From NCBI GenBank assembly GCA_017429265.1, contig JAFRPG010000006.1, forward strand, positions 1 to 60,839: a stretch of 60,839 bases of DNA. The letters run 5' to 3'. Every line of letters starts with the position of its first letter. The stretch's first letter is position 1. Position numbers and translations under genes: made by a program. The notes beneath the pieces are model-generated. The model made no database searches, had not been told where the DNA came from, and saw only the letters and a program-made list of their open reading frames with translations. This document shows positions 20,514 through 29,114 of the stretch, piece after piece. This DNA is from Clostridia bacterium. Its GTDB lineage: Bacteria; Bacillota; Clostridia; Christensenellales; Aristaeellaceae.

Positions 20514-20552
20514 ATGGTGAATCCCATTCCGGATGAAAAGGAGGTATTCCCC

Positions 20553-21275
20553 ATGAAACGCGTTTTATCCCTGCTGACCGCCCTGGCCCTGATCCTGGCC
20601 CTGCCCCTGACCGTATTCGCGGAGGCCGCCCAGGCCCCGGACGAGCAGACGGTCTTTGAGGAGGCGGCGCGCCGACTGCTCGGCGTGAACTATGAAAAGC
20701 TGGCCCCGGCGGAGATCCATGACTTTCTGAACGGTACCGTGACCTACACCTTCCTGTGCCGGATCACCCCGGTGCTGGTGGAGGCGGAGTCCCGGCTCGG
20801 CCTGCTCACCGCGGCCTGGGCGCCGGATTCCGGCGTCACGGTGCTCGACGTGCAGACCCTGCCGAAGACCGACGGGGAGGGCGTGCCCGCGCTCCCCGGG
20901 GCGGACGACCTGCGGGCTGTCTTCGGGGAGATCGCGGCCCTGGAGGAGGGCACCGCCGGCGCCTCCCTGAAGCGGGCGGGCTGCGTCTGCTCCGTGTGGG
21001 TGCTGTGCGCGCGCTTCGCCTTTGACCGGCTCGACGCGCAGGCCGTCGCGGAGATCACTGCCGGGGCGGCGGAACGGCTGACCGAGGCGGAGCGCGCGGC
21101 CTGCGCGGAGAACGCCCCGGCCGTCCTCGGCGAGGCCCTGCGCCTCTGCGACGCGTCCGAGACCCTCGGCGGCGAGTATGCCGACGCCGGCGCGGCGGAG
21201 ATCATCGAAGCCCTGCGCGCGGACAGCGGCGTCTGCGCCTCCGTCATGGCCTGGGCGGCCATGGCGATGAAGTGA
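20553..21275 (+). CDS. Secreted protein of unknown function (240 aa)
   Basis: Start ATG 20553 follows AAAAGGAGG. Residues 1-24 are a signal peptide ending Val-Phe-Ala. The mature part is helical and Ala/Glu-rich with five or six cysteines (CRITPV, CVCSVWVLC, CAENA, LCDAS, VCAS) and no recognised motif. It follows the atp operon terminator and is likely expressed separately or by readthrough. A MITE-like element begins 11 bp after the stop. Confidence 0.65.
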   Translation: MKRVLSLLTALALILALPLTVFAEAAQAPDEQTVFEEAARRLLGVNYEKLAPAEIHDFLNGTVTYTFLCRITPVLVEAESRLGLLTAAWAPDSGVTVLDVQTLPKTDGEGVPALPGADDLRAVFGEIAALEEGTAGASLKRAGCVCSVWVLCARFAFDRLDAQAVAEITAGAAERLTEAERAACAENAPAVLGEALRLCDASETLGGEYADAGAAEIIEALRADSGVCASVMAWAAMAMK

Positions 21276-21286
21276 TCGACAAAAAA

Positions 21287-21556
21287 GGTTCTTCACGGAA
21301 AGCTCGGGAAAACCATATGGGAGAGGGCCCGCGCTCTGCGGAGCGCGCCAGGGGCTTTCCGATCGCCCCTGGACCCTTCGGCTTCGCATCTTCCTTGTTT
21401 GGTATTGGACAAAGCAACGTTGATAAAACCTTGCAATTCCAGAGCCTATCATTAACGGACGGCCCCGAAGGAGTCCAGAGGGCGATCGGAAAGCCCTCTG
21501 GTGCGCCCGCAGGCGCATACCCTCATGAACAGAGTCTCCCTGACTGAACGTGAACC
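21287..21556. mobile_element. MITE-like inverted-repeat element, copy 2 (270 bp)
   Basis: Left end GGTTCTTCACGGAAAGCTCG. The right end in reverse complement starts GGTTCACGTTCAGTCAGGGA, three bases shorter than in copy 1. The arms share the CGCTCTGCGGAGCG and CTTTCCGATCGCCCCTGG blocks; the centre differs from copy 1 but resembles copies 3 and 4. It lies between a plus-strand stop and a convergent terminator. Confidence 0.85.
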
Positions 21557-21567
21557 AAAAAGAAAGA

Positions 21568-21609
21568 ACCGCGGCAGGATGCCCCGAAGGGCTCCCGCCG
21601 CGGTCTTTT
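21568..21609. terminator. Terminator after the 419-aa secreted protein gene
   Basis: GC-rich stem ACCGCGGC...GCCGCGGT (21568-21575 with 21597-21604) with a further GGA/TCC pair and an inner hairpin. It is followed by CTTTTG on the plus strand and by GGTTCTTTCTTTTT on the minus strand. It mainly serves the minus-strand gene. Confidence 0.8.
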
Positions 21610-21620
21610 GTCGGATGGGA

Positions 21621-22880
21621 TCACTCGGCCAGCGGTTCATCCGGCCAGCCATAGTCCCGGAAGGCGTCGATCAGCAGATCGTTGGCTTCCACATACTCGC
21701 GGATGAAGCGGATGCGGACCGCGTGAGCCGGATCGCGGAAGAGGTCGGAGGACGCGGCGTAGGCAGACGTCAGCGCGCCGTCCCCGTTCGTGAACGTCTC
21801 GATGTCGTTCCAGTAGTCGTCGCCTGCGTCGGCCAGGGTCATCTCAGCCACCTTCCAGCCCTCGCCGTCCTTCTCCAGGATCGCGAGGCACGCGCACTCG
21901 CCGCCGGAGATGCAGTCGAGGACGCGGCCCATCTTCTGGTAGTTGAAGAGCCAGAGATTGGCGTACACCTTCAGGTGGGCCTCATCCGTCTCCTCGGTGC
22001 CGATGACCACCGGCGCGGGGATGCAGACGCTGCCGGGACAGGTACCGAAGTCATCCGCCCAGCCCTGTTCGGTCATGTAGGCCGTGAGGGCGGCCTCGAC
22101 GGGGTCGCTGCCGGAATAGGTCCACGCGGGCAGGGCGGGTCCCTTCTCAAAGACGGTGAACCCGTTGCCGAGGACCTGAGCGTCGGTCCAGGTGAGCTCG
22201 ACGGCTTCCTCGGTGCCGCCGATGACGATGGAACCGCTCAGGCCGGTCTTCTCCGCCTCGTCGGCAGGCTCCCCGTCCTCGGTGAGGGGATAGAGTGCGC
22301 CGTCGAAGTAGAGCAGGGCGTTCTCCGCGCAGTCAAAGCCGACATGCGCGCGCAGCACGAAGGCACCGCGGGTCATGGGGGAGGTGATCTCCGCGTCCCA
22401 GCCGCCCTCGGGGAGGTTCTCGCGCAGGGTCATCACGGTGAACTGGGTCTCCTTCTCCAGCCATTCGGAGCGGAGGTACGGGGTCAGGTCGTCGTCCGCG
22501 GGGGAGGCCGTGTAGGAGCCGCCCGTGGAGGAAATCTCGCCGCCCTCCACATGCAGGTCGAAGGTGTGCAGGATGTCGCAGACGCCGCGCTTCATGTGGC
22601 GCAGGCTGACGGTCGTGTCGCCGTCGGCGGCAGGCGCGTAGCGCGCGACGAAGTACCCGTCCTCATTCCCGGCGGAGCTCAGCGTCATCACGCTGCCGTC
22701 ACCGCCCGGGGCGTCGGCGAGCCACAGGTCATCGCCGTCGTTCAGGCGGACGCGGATCACGTAGCATCCGTCCTCCACGCCGCACGTGAGGGCGCTGTTC
22801 GTCTGCTCGGCCCCGGCCAGGCCGATGGCGGCCGTCGCGACGAGCGCCAGCGCCAGCATCATCAGGATCCATTTTCTCAT
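21621..22880 (-). CDS. Large secreted protein of unknown function (419 aa)
   Basis: Residues 1-24 are a signal peptide (LALVATAAIGLAGA). The mature protein is acidic, with alternating beta-rich segments in the N-terminal 200 residues and a C-terminal block with Trp and Tyr. Four to six cysteines (CGVEDGC, GTCPGSVC, CISGGECAC) may form disulfides. No catalytic motif was recognised. Monocistronic, with its own terminator and divergent from the YgjV-like gene. Confidence 0.65.
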   Translation of the reverse strand: MRKWILMMLALALVATAAIGLAGAEQTNSALTCGVEDGCYVIRVRLNDGDDLWLADAPGGDGSVMTLSSAGNEDGYFVARYAPAADGDTTVSLRHMKRGVCDILHTFDLHVEGGEISSTGGSYTASPADDDLTPYLRSEWLEKETQFTVMTLRENLPEGGWDAEITSPMTRGAFVLRAHVGFDCAENALLYFDGALYPLTEDGEPADEAEKTGLSGSIVIGGTEEAVELTWTDAQVLGNGFTVFEKGPALPAWTYSGSDPVEAALTAYMTEQGWADDFGTCPGSVCIPAPVVIGTEETDEAHLKVYANLWLFNYQKMGRVLDCISGGECACLAILEKDGEGWKVAEMTLADAGDDYWNDIETFTNGDGALTSAYAASSDLFRDPAHAVRIRFIREYVEANDLLIDAFRDYGWPDEPLAE

Positions 22881-23009
22881 TGCTTTGTATCCTCCGTTGA
22901 TGTGTTGTTCCGGAGTCTATGCGGACTCCGTCGGTTGATACGCAGCGGAACGGACACATGGCAGCGGGGGCAGGCACTTTTTTTCTGCGTGCACGCTGCC
23001 GGCCCGCTC

Positions 23010-23038
23010 TTGCATTCCCCCGCCTTGCATGGTAAAAT
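23010..23038 (+). promoter_or_regulatory. Promoter of the YgjV-like gene
   Basis: TTGCAT (23010-23015), a 17-bp spacer and TAAAAT (23033-23038), 22 bp ahead of ATG 23061. Confidence 0.65.
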
Positions 23039-23060
23039 CAACCCAGCGGAGGTGAACTGT

Positions 23061-23672
23061 ATGTCCAACCCATGGATCGAGGCCATCGGTTATGTCGGCT
23101 CGGGACTGGTGCTGATTTCGATGCTCATGAGCTCGGTGGTCAAGCTGCGGATCATCAACCTGGCGGGGAGCGCGATCTTCACCGTGTACGCCCTGCTCAT
23201 CAGGTCCTATCCGACCGCGCTGATGAACGTCTGCCTGGTCGGGATCAACCTGTACCACCTGCTCCACATGAGCAAGCCGACGCGCCACTTCGATGTCTAC
23301 GAGGACCGTGCGGACAGCGCCTGGCTCGCGCATTTCCTGGAGCACTACCGGGAGGATATCGCGAAGAACTTCCCTGACTTCCGGGCGGAGGACCTGCGGG
23401 CGGACGCGCGGGTCTTCGCGGTGATGCGGGACAGCGAGGCGGCCGGCGTCCTGATCGGCGTGCCGGAAGGAGACGGCCTGACCGTGGCCCTCGACTATGC
23501 CACGCCGGTCTACCGCGACTGCTCGGTGGGGACCGCCCTCTACGCGGCGCTGCCGGCCAGCGGCGTGCACGCCCTGACGCTGCATCACGTTCCGGAGACC
23601 CACGCGAAGTACATCGAGCGCATGGGCTTCACCGCCGGCGCGGACGGCAGCGCGACCAGGCGCCTGGACTGA
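23061..23672 (+). CDS. YgjV-like membrane protein fused to a GNAT-like domain
   Basis: 203 aa. Residues 1-75 carry two to three membrane helices (IEAIGYVGSGLVLISMLMSS, LRIINLAGSAIFTVYALLI, MNVCLVGINLYHLLHM), the pattern of YgjV-type inner-membrane proteins. From about 95 a soluble part follows with a beta-strand and helix order like a GNAT fold (FAVMRDSEAAGVLIGVPEGD, YRDCSVGTALYAAL, YIERMGFTAGADG). The acetyl-CoA loop is not obvious, so the domain may be non-catalytic. ATG 23061 follows GGAGGTGAACTGT. Confidence 0.65.
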   Translation: MSNPWIEAIGYVGSGLVLISMLMSSVVKLRIINLAGSAIFTVYALLIRSYPTALMNVCLVGINLYHLLHMSKPTRHFDVYEDRADSAWLAHFLEHYREDIAKNFPDFRAEDLRADARVFAVMRDSEAAGVLIGVPEGDGLTVALDYATPVYRDCSVGTALYAALPASGVHALTLHHVPETHAKYIERMGFTAGADGSATRRLD

Positions 23673-23719
23673 AACACCCCGGGGGACGACAGACCGAGAA
23701 AACGGAAGGAGATTGCCCG

Positions 23720-24376
23720 ATGACGGAACAGGAGAGAATGAAAGCCGGCTATATGTGGCTGGATGACGCGGAGAACATGGCGATGCAGTCGAAGGCCCGC
23801 GAACTGGTGGCGAGGTTCAACGCCCTGCCCCCGGAGGCCAACCGCGAGCGCATGGAGATGAACCGGGAGATGTTCGGCGAGTGCGGCAAGAACGTCTGGA
23901 TCGTGCCGCCGATGAAGTTCACCATCGGCAAGCACATCTCCTTCGGCGACAGCTGCTACATCAACCAGGGCGCCACCTTCATCGACGACTGGAAGATCGA
24001 GATCGGAAGCCACACGATGTTCGGCCCGAACGTGACGGTCTGCACCACCGGCCACGCGATCTCCCCGAAGCACCGCGGCGACGGCATGTACTCCTTCCCG
24101 ATCAGGATCGGGAACAACTGCTGGATCGGCGCGAACGTCGTGATCCTGCCCGGGGTGACGATCGGCGACAACAGCGTGATCGGCGCGGGCAGCATCGTCA
24201 CGAAGGACATCCCGGCCAATGTGGTGGCCTTCGGAGCGCCCTGCCGCGTGTACCGCGAGATCGGCGAGCAGGACGAGGAGTGCTACTTCCGCGGCCACCG
24301 CTTCGACGAGCAGCCCCCGCGCGAGGGCGACCGTCCGACCCTCGATTTCATGGATGACGCGCCGAAGACGGAGTGA
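23720..24376 (+). CDS. Maltose/galactoside O-acetyltransferase family protein
   Basis: A 218-aa cytosolic protein of the hexapeptide-repeat (left-handed beta-helix) family. The N-terminal helical MERMKAGYMW-like segment is the Mac domain of maltose/galactoside acetyltransferases, and His112 in VCTTGHAISP is the catalytic base. Repeats such as IGNNCWIGANVVILPGV and IGDNSVIGAGSIVTKDI complete the helix. It transfers acetyl from acetyl-CoA to a sugar hydroxyl. AAGGAGAT precedes ATG 23720. Its end is joined to the radical SAM gene. Confidence 0.92.
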   Translation: MTEQERMKAGYMWLDDAENMAMQSKARELVARFNALPPEANRERMEMNREMFGECGKNVWIVPPMKFTIGKHISFGDSCYINQGATFIDDWKIEIGSHTMFGPNVTVCTTGHAISPKHRGDGMYSFPIRIGNNCWIGANVVILPGVTIGDNSVIGAGSIVTKDIPANVVAFGAPCRVYREIGEQDEECYFRGHRFDEQPPREGDRPTLDFMDDAPKTE

Positions 24377-24411
24377 CCGCGCGGGACACGCTTTTCCCGG
24401 AGGTGAAGCGC

Positions 24412-25413
24412 ATGGAGACGACCTCCTTCGCGATCGCGAGCTACTGCGTGCCCTGCCGCGCGCACTGCCGGTACTGCCTGCTCGCCTCCCCGGGTCAGAC
24501 CTGCGGCGTGGACTACGCGCGCAGCGAGCGCTTCGCGCGCCGCGTCCTGGAGGAGCTCGGGCAGACCAGGCCCGGGCTCTCCGCCATCTTCTATATCGGT
24601 TACTGCATGGACACGCCGCATCTGCGGGACTTCATCCGCTTCAGCGGGGAGCACGGCGGCCCCGGGGCCCGCTTCCTGCAGATGAACGGCTTCGCCTTCC
24701 GGGACGACCGGGAGCTGGCCTCGCTCATGGGTATGATCCGTGGCGAGGGCGTGGAGACGGTCGACCTGACCTTTTACGGCACGGAGGCCTTCCACGACCG
24801 CTTTGCGGGCAGGGAGGGCGACTTCCGCTTCCTCACGCGGATGCTGTCCGCGGCGGGGAAGGCCGGCCTCGCGGTCCATGTCAGCATGCCGCTGATGCGG
24901 GACAACCTGGATCAGGCGGAGGAACTGTGCCGCTTCCTCGACGCGTATCCGGTGGCGGAGCGCACCGCCTTCCTTCCCCATACCAAGGGCCGGGGCCGGG
25001 ACCTCGCGGAGCAGCGGATCACGAAGGCGATGTTCGACCGTCTGCCGGAGCGGGTCCGCGGCGTCTTTGCCCGGACACCCCACCGGACCGAGGCGGAGTG
25101 GATCGCCGCCGGCGACTGGGAGGAGCCGGCCAGGCGGAACCTGACCCTCGTGCTGACAGGGGACCGGATCGACGCCCTGGAGGCGATGAGCGCGGAGGAG
25201 ATCCTCGCTTCCCTCGAAGCCCTCGACGACCGCTTCCTCGCGGAGATGCCCTCCGCGCGGGAACTTGCGCGGCGTTACGGTGACCCGGACGGCAGCCGGC
25301 TCTTCCGGCGCCGGGACCTGATCCTCCTCTGGCAGCAGCGCTTCCTCGCCGAAACGGGCGGGGCGCTGTATGATATGCACGACGAAACCCATTCCTTCAG
25401 CGTACACACATGA
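24412..25413 (+). CDS. Radical SAM protein
   Basis: A 333-aa protein started at ATG 24412 after GGAGGTGA. A GTG 13 codons upstream overlaps the acetyltransferase stop and is an alternative. The N-terminal CRAHCRYC motif (C15-x3-C19-x2-C22) binds the [4Fe-4S] cluster that cleaves S-adenosylmethionine. Later blocks such as AVHVSMPLM fit the barrel. No extra C-terminal iron-sulfur (SPASM) cysteines are seen, and the substrate is unknown. It sits in an operon with the acetyltransferase and just before a solute-binding-protein gene. Confidence 0.85.
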   Translation: METTSFAIASYCVPCRAHCRYCLLASPGQTCGVDYARSERFARRVLEELGQTRPGLSAIFYIGYCMDTPHLRDFIRFSGEHGGPGARFLQMNGFAFRDDRELASLMGMIRGEGVETVDLTFYGTEAFHDRFAGREGDFRFLTRMLSAAGKAGLAVHVSMPLMRDNLDQAEELCRFLDAYPVAERTAFLPHTKGRGRDLAEQRITKAMFDRLPERVRGVFARTPHRTEAEWIAAGDWEEPARRNLTLVLTGDRIDALEAMSAEEILASLEALDDRFLAEMPSARELARRYGDPDGSRLFRRRDLILLWQQRFLAETGGALYDMHDETHSFSVHT

Positions 25414-25456
25414 CACCGGCGGCAGAACAACCTGACCGACAAAGGAGGTCCGACCC

Positions 25457-26536
25457 ATGAAAAAGCTGATTGCCTGGCTGCTCTCCCTGATCATGCTCTG
25501 CTCCGTCTGCGCACCGGCCCTGGCCGTCAACGAGGACGTGGAGGGCGAACTGCTGATCTACACCTCCATGTACCCCTTCGTCATCGAGATGATGAACGAG
25601 GCCATCGCCCGCGAATTCCCGAACCTGACGCCCGGCGCGGACGGCAGCTTCTTCTTTTACGGCGGCACCAGCGACCTGATCGACCGGATCTACGGCGAGA
25701 TGGGCCCCGACCGCAACAAGGCCCTGAACTGCGACATGTTCATGGTGGCCGAGCCGGCCTTCTCCCTCGAGCTCAAGGAGTACGGCTATCTGCATTCCTT
25801 TGAGGTGGAGGGCGCGGAGGACCGCCTGCGCTTCGCCTACGACAAGGAGGGCTTCTGGTATCCCGTGCGCACCCTGAACATGGTTCTCGCCTACAACCCC
25901 GAGATGGAGGAGACCTGGGCGTCCAGGGGCGTCAGGATCCCGAAGACCTACAAGGACTTCGCCTTTGACACCGCGCTGAAGGGCAAGCTCTCCATGAGCG
26001 ATCCCGCCACCAGCGGCACGGCCTACGCCGCCGTCTGCGCCCTGATGGACACCTACGGCGCGGAGTATCTGGACGGCCTGCACGAGAACGGCGTCATGCG
26101 CGAAAAGGGCTCCGCCGCCATCAGCAAGCTGCAGACCGGCGAGTGCGCCTGCATCATGATCCTCGAGGAGTCCATCCTCAAGTACATCGCCGACGAGAAG
26201 GCGAAGGGCCATGAGGTCACCAACCTCAAGGTCATCTATCCCGAGGACGGCGTGATCCTGATCCCCTCCACGGTGATGATCGTCGCGGAGGAGTTCTCCG
26301 CCCACGCCAACACCGACGCGGCCGAGGCCGTCGCCCAGTGGCTGCTGACCGACGAGGCCCAGCGCCTGATCATGCAGGGCTACATGCATTCCGTGCTCGC
26401 CGGCATGGCCGAGATCCCCGAGGGCTCCATCAGCACCGATGAGCTGATCAAAATGGACATGGGCGTCAACTGGGTCAATGCCTACCAGAACCGCGAGAGC
26501 ATCCTCAACCTCTGGCGGGAGAAGGTCACCCGGTAA
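25457..26536 (+). CDS. ABC importer solute-binding protein (Fe3+/phosphonate/polyamine type)
   Basis: 359 aa with a signal peptide (1-23, ending PALA). The fold order ELLIYTSMYPFVIEMMNEAI, then GTSDLIDRIYGE and MSDPATSGTAYAAV, matches the periplasmic binding proteins of the Fe(III)/2-aminoethylphosphonate class. Cys16 and Cys19 lie in the signal peptide but do not form a proper lipobox. AAAGGAGG precedes ATG 25457. Permease and ATPase genes follow. The ligand is not known; iron, phosphonates and polyamines are all possible. Confidence 0.88.
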   Translation: MKKLIAWLLSLIMLCSVCAPALAVNEDVEGELLIYTSMYPFVIEMMNEAIAREFPNLTPGADGSFFFYGGTSDLIDRIYGEMGPDRNKALNCDMFMVAEPAFSLELKEYGYLHSFEVEGAEDRLRFAYDKEGFWYPVRTLNMVLAYNPEMEETWASRGVRIPKTYKDFAFDTALKGKLSMSDPATSGTAYAAVCALMDTYGAEYLDGLHENGVMREKGSAAISKLQTGECACIMILEESILKYIADEKAKGHEVTNLKVIYPEDGVILIPSTVMIVAEEFSAHANTDAAEAVAQWLLTDEAQRLIMQGYMHSVLAGMAEIPEGSISTDELIKMDMGVNWVNAYQNRESILNLWREKVTR

Positions 26537-26551
26537 CCGATCGACACCTGC

Positions 26552-26579
26552 CGGGGGAGGCCTGCATCGGCTTCCCCCG
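26552..26579 (+). terminator. Hairpin between binding-protein and permease genes
   Basis: An 11-bp stem with one wobble (CGGGGGAGGCC / GGCTTCCCCCG) and a 6-nt loop, followed by CTTCTTG. The weak T-run suggests an attenuating or message-stabilising hairpin that lets the binding protein be made in excess. Confidence 0.6.
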
Positions 26580-26617
26580 CTTCTTGTGTTCAGCCGCATG
26601 CGGGAGGAATGATCTCC

Positions 26618-29098
26618 ATGAAAGGCACATCCGCCGGGACGGCCCGGCTCACCCGGGTCCTCCTTGCCCTGCTCGCCCTGCTGGCCGCCGCCCTCGGCTA
26701 CATGGGTGTCCGGGGCCTGCACGTGCAGACGGACTCCGGCTTCAAGTATGAGGGCACCTTCCAGGCGATCTACGCTCTCTCCGGGGACACGGCCGCCGCG
26801 TGGGAAAAGCTGAAACCCGCGGCGGAAAAGCTCCCGGAGGCTGAGCGCGGAGCCTTCGACGGGGCCGTGCTGACCCTGCTCGCCGACGCCTGGGACACCC
26901 TGATGGGGGAGGGCGCGGGCGAGGAGGCGCGCGCCCTCGCGTCCAGCGACGGCGGGATGGCCTGCCGGCTCCTTTACGCCACCTGCACGCCCTACCTCTC
27001 CAACGGCAAGCTGAAGCTGGCCAAGAGCGCCCGCGACGCGCTGACGGCCCTCCCGCAGGAGGAACTGCCCGCCCTGCGGAGCGAGCTGATCCGCTGCCTG
27101 ACGGATCCGGAGGCGGAGGTGCCCGCGGCGCTGGAGAAGGCCGCGCAGGGCGACGCCCGCGGGATCGCCCTGGCGCAGGCCCTCTTCGTCACGGCCGGCT
27201 CCGAGGCCGCGGCGGCCTCCGAGGCCGCGACCGTGATCCGCAAGGAGATCGCCGCCTCCGACACGGCGCTGTCCGTGAAGGCCGCCGTGTTCCGCATGGC
27301 GGCGGAGCACGGGATCTCCTTCGTGTGGCAGTTCATCGTCAACCACGCGCGCACGGTGATCGCGGCGGGGGTCCTCCTCCTGCTCGACACGGTGCTGCTG
27401 GCCCTGCTCATGTTCCGGGAGAAGCGCTGGGCCTTCGACATCAAGTGGATCCTGATCCTCCTGATCGCCGATTTCCTGCTCTACTTCCTCCTCCTGCCCC
27501 TGGTCTACCTGATGATCCGTGCGTTCTCCGACAACGGCGTCTTTTCGCTCGAGCGCTTCCGCCACCTGTTTGAGAACCCGGACAACCGCACGGCCCTTTT
27601 CACGACCCTGGCCGCGGCGGCGGCCACCATGGTGCTGGGGACCCTGCTGGCCTTCCCGCTGGCCTGGCTCGTCGGCCGGACCAACCTGTACGGGAAGAAG
27701 TTCTTCCGCTCCCTCTTCGTGCTGACCTACATGGTGCCGCCCTACGTGGGCGCCATGGCCTGGCAGCAGCTCCTGAACCCGAACGTCGGCATGATCAACC
27801 GCGTGCTGCGGGCGGTCTTCGCCCTCGGCGACGGACCCGGCCCCCTGAACATCTACACGGTGCCCGGCCTCATCTGGGCCCTGACGACCTTCTACTACCC
27901 CTACGCCTTCATCACGATCAGCCGGGCGATGGAGAAGATGGATCCCTCCCTCGAGGAGGCGAGCCGCATCTCCGGCGCCTCCCCGGTCCGGACCGTGCTG
28001 CGCGTGACGCTCCCGCTGATGACACCCTCCCTGATCGCGGGCGCCCTGCTGGTCTTTGTCAGCGCGGCGAGCTGCTACGGCATCCCGTCGATCATCGCCG
28101 GCGGCACCACCGGCATGTACACCGTCACCACCCGGATCAAGGAGATCTACTCCAGCGGCCAGCAGAACCTGAACGACGCCACCGGCCTGGCGGTGATCCT
28201 GATGGCGATCGCCCTGGTGATCCTCTTCGTCTCGGACGTGCTGCTCGCGCGCAGGCAGTACACCACGGTCTCCGGCAAATCCGTGAGCCCGGCGATGGTG
28301 GACCTCAGGCGCTGGCGCGTCCCGCTGACCGTCCTGGTCGTCGTCTTCGCCCTCGTCGTGATCTTCCTGCCCTTCTGGACCATCCTGTCCATCTCCCTCA
28401 AGTCGGACATGGGCAAGTCCCTCTTTGCCGCGGGGAACTTCACCCTGCAGAACTGGGGCGTGATCTTCGAGAACGCGACCCTCATAAGCCTCCGGAACTC
28501 CCTCGTCTTCGCGGCGATCGCGGCGAGCGTGGGCATCGTGATCGCCTGCGTGATGAGCCATCTGCTGCAGCGGACACGGATCCGGGGCCGGGGCATCCCC
28601 AACTTCCTGATCACCCTCGGCTCCGGCACGCCGTCGGTCGTCATCGCCCTCGGCCTGATCATGACGATGAGCGGCAGCTTCGGCCTGAACATCGTCGGGA
28701 CAGCCTCGATCATCGTCATCGCGTACATGATCAAGTATCTGATGATGGGCATGCGCACGGTGGTCTCCGCCATGAGCCAGATCCACGTCTCCCTCGAGGA
28801 GTCGAGCCAGATCTCCGGCGCGGGCTGGCTGCGCACCATGCGCAGGATCACCGGCCCGCTGATCCTGCCCTCCATCGCGGCGGGCTGGTTCCTGATCTTC
28901 ATCCCCTGCTTCTACGAGCTCTCCATGACCGTCCTGCTCTTCTCCTCCGGCACGCAGACCATCGGCGTGCAGCTCTACCAGTACTGGTCCACCCACAGCA
29001 ATGCCGTCGGCTGCGCGATGGCCTTCGGCATCCTCGCGGCCGTGGCGGTGCTGAACTTCATCCTCGGCCGGCTGACGAAGGGCAAGTTCTCCATCTGA
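26618..29098 (+). CDS. ABC importer permease, fused double MetI domains (FbpB-like)
   Basis: An 826-aa permease started at ATG 26618 (GGGAGG 10 nt upstream; the ATG at 26609 touches the site). It has an N-terminal membrane helix and an Ala/Glu-rich outer helical domain of about 200 residues, then two MetI-type domains. Coupling loops are visible at EEASRISGASPVRTVLRVTL and EESSQISGAGWLRTMRRITG, so both half-permeases are in one chain. The long N-terminal outer domain is unusual for FbpB, which is normally 500-550 aa. Confidence 0.88.
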   Translation: MKGTSAGTARLTRVLLALLALLAAALGYMGVRGLHVQTDSGFKYEGTFQAIYALSGDTAAAWEKLKPAAEKLPEAERGAFDGAVLTLLADAWDTLMGEGAGEEARALASSDGGMACRLLYATCTPYLSNGKLKLAKSARDALTALPQEELPALRSELIRCLTDPEAEVPAALEKAAQGDARGIALAQALFVTAGSEAAAASEAATVIRKEIAASDTALSVKAAVFRMAAEHGISFVWQFIVNHARTVIAAGVLLLLDTVLLALLMFREKRWAFDIKWILILLIADFLLYFLLLPLVYLMIRAFSDNGVFSLERFRHLFENPDNRTALFTTLAAAAATMVLGTLLAFPLAWLVGRTNLYGKKFFRSLFVLTYMVPPYVGAMAWQQLLNPNVGMINRVLRAVFALGDGPGPLNIYTVPGLIWALTTFYYPYAFITISRAMEKMDPSLEEASRISGASPVRTVLRVTLPLMTPSLIAGALLVFVSAASCYGIPSIIAGGTTGMYTVTTRIKEIYSSGQQNLNDATGLAVILMAIALVILFVSDVLLARRQYTTVSGKSVSPAMVDLRRWRVPLTVLVVVFALVVIFLPFWTILSISLKSDMGKSLFAAGNFTLQNWGVIFENATLISLRNSLVFAAIAASVGIVIACVMSHLLQRTRIRGRGIPNFLITLGSGTPSVVIALGLIMTMSGSFGLNIVGTASIIVIAYMIKYLMMGMRTVVSAMSQIHVSLEESSQISGAGWLRTMRRITGPLILPSIAAGWFLIFIPCFYELSMTVLLFSSGTQTIGVQLYQYWSTHSNAVGCAMAFGILAAVAVLNFILGRLTKGKFSI

Positions 29099-29114
29099 GA
29101 AAGGAATCGATAGC

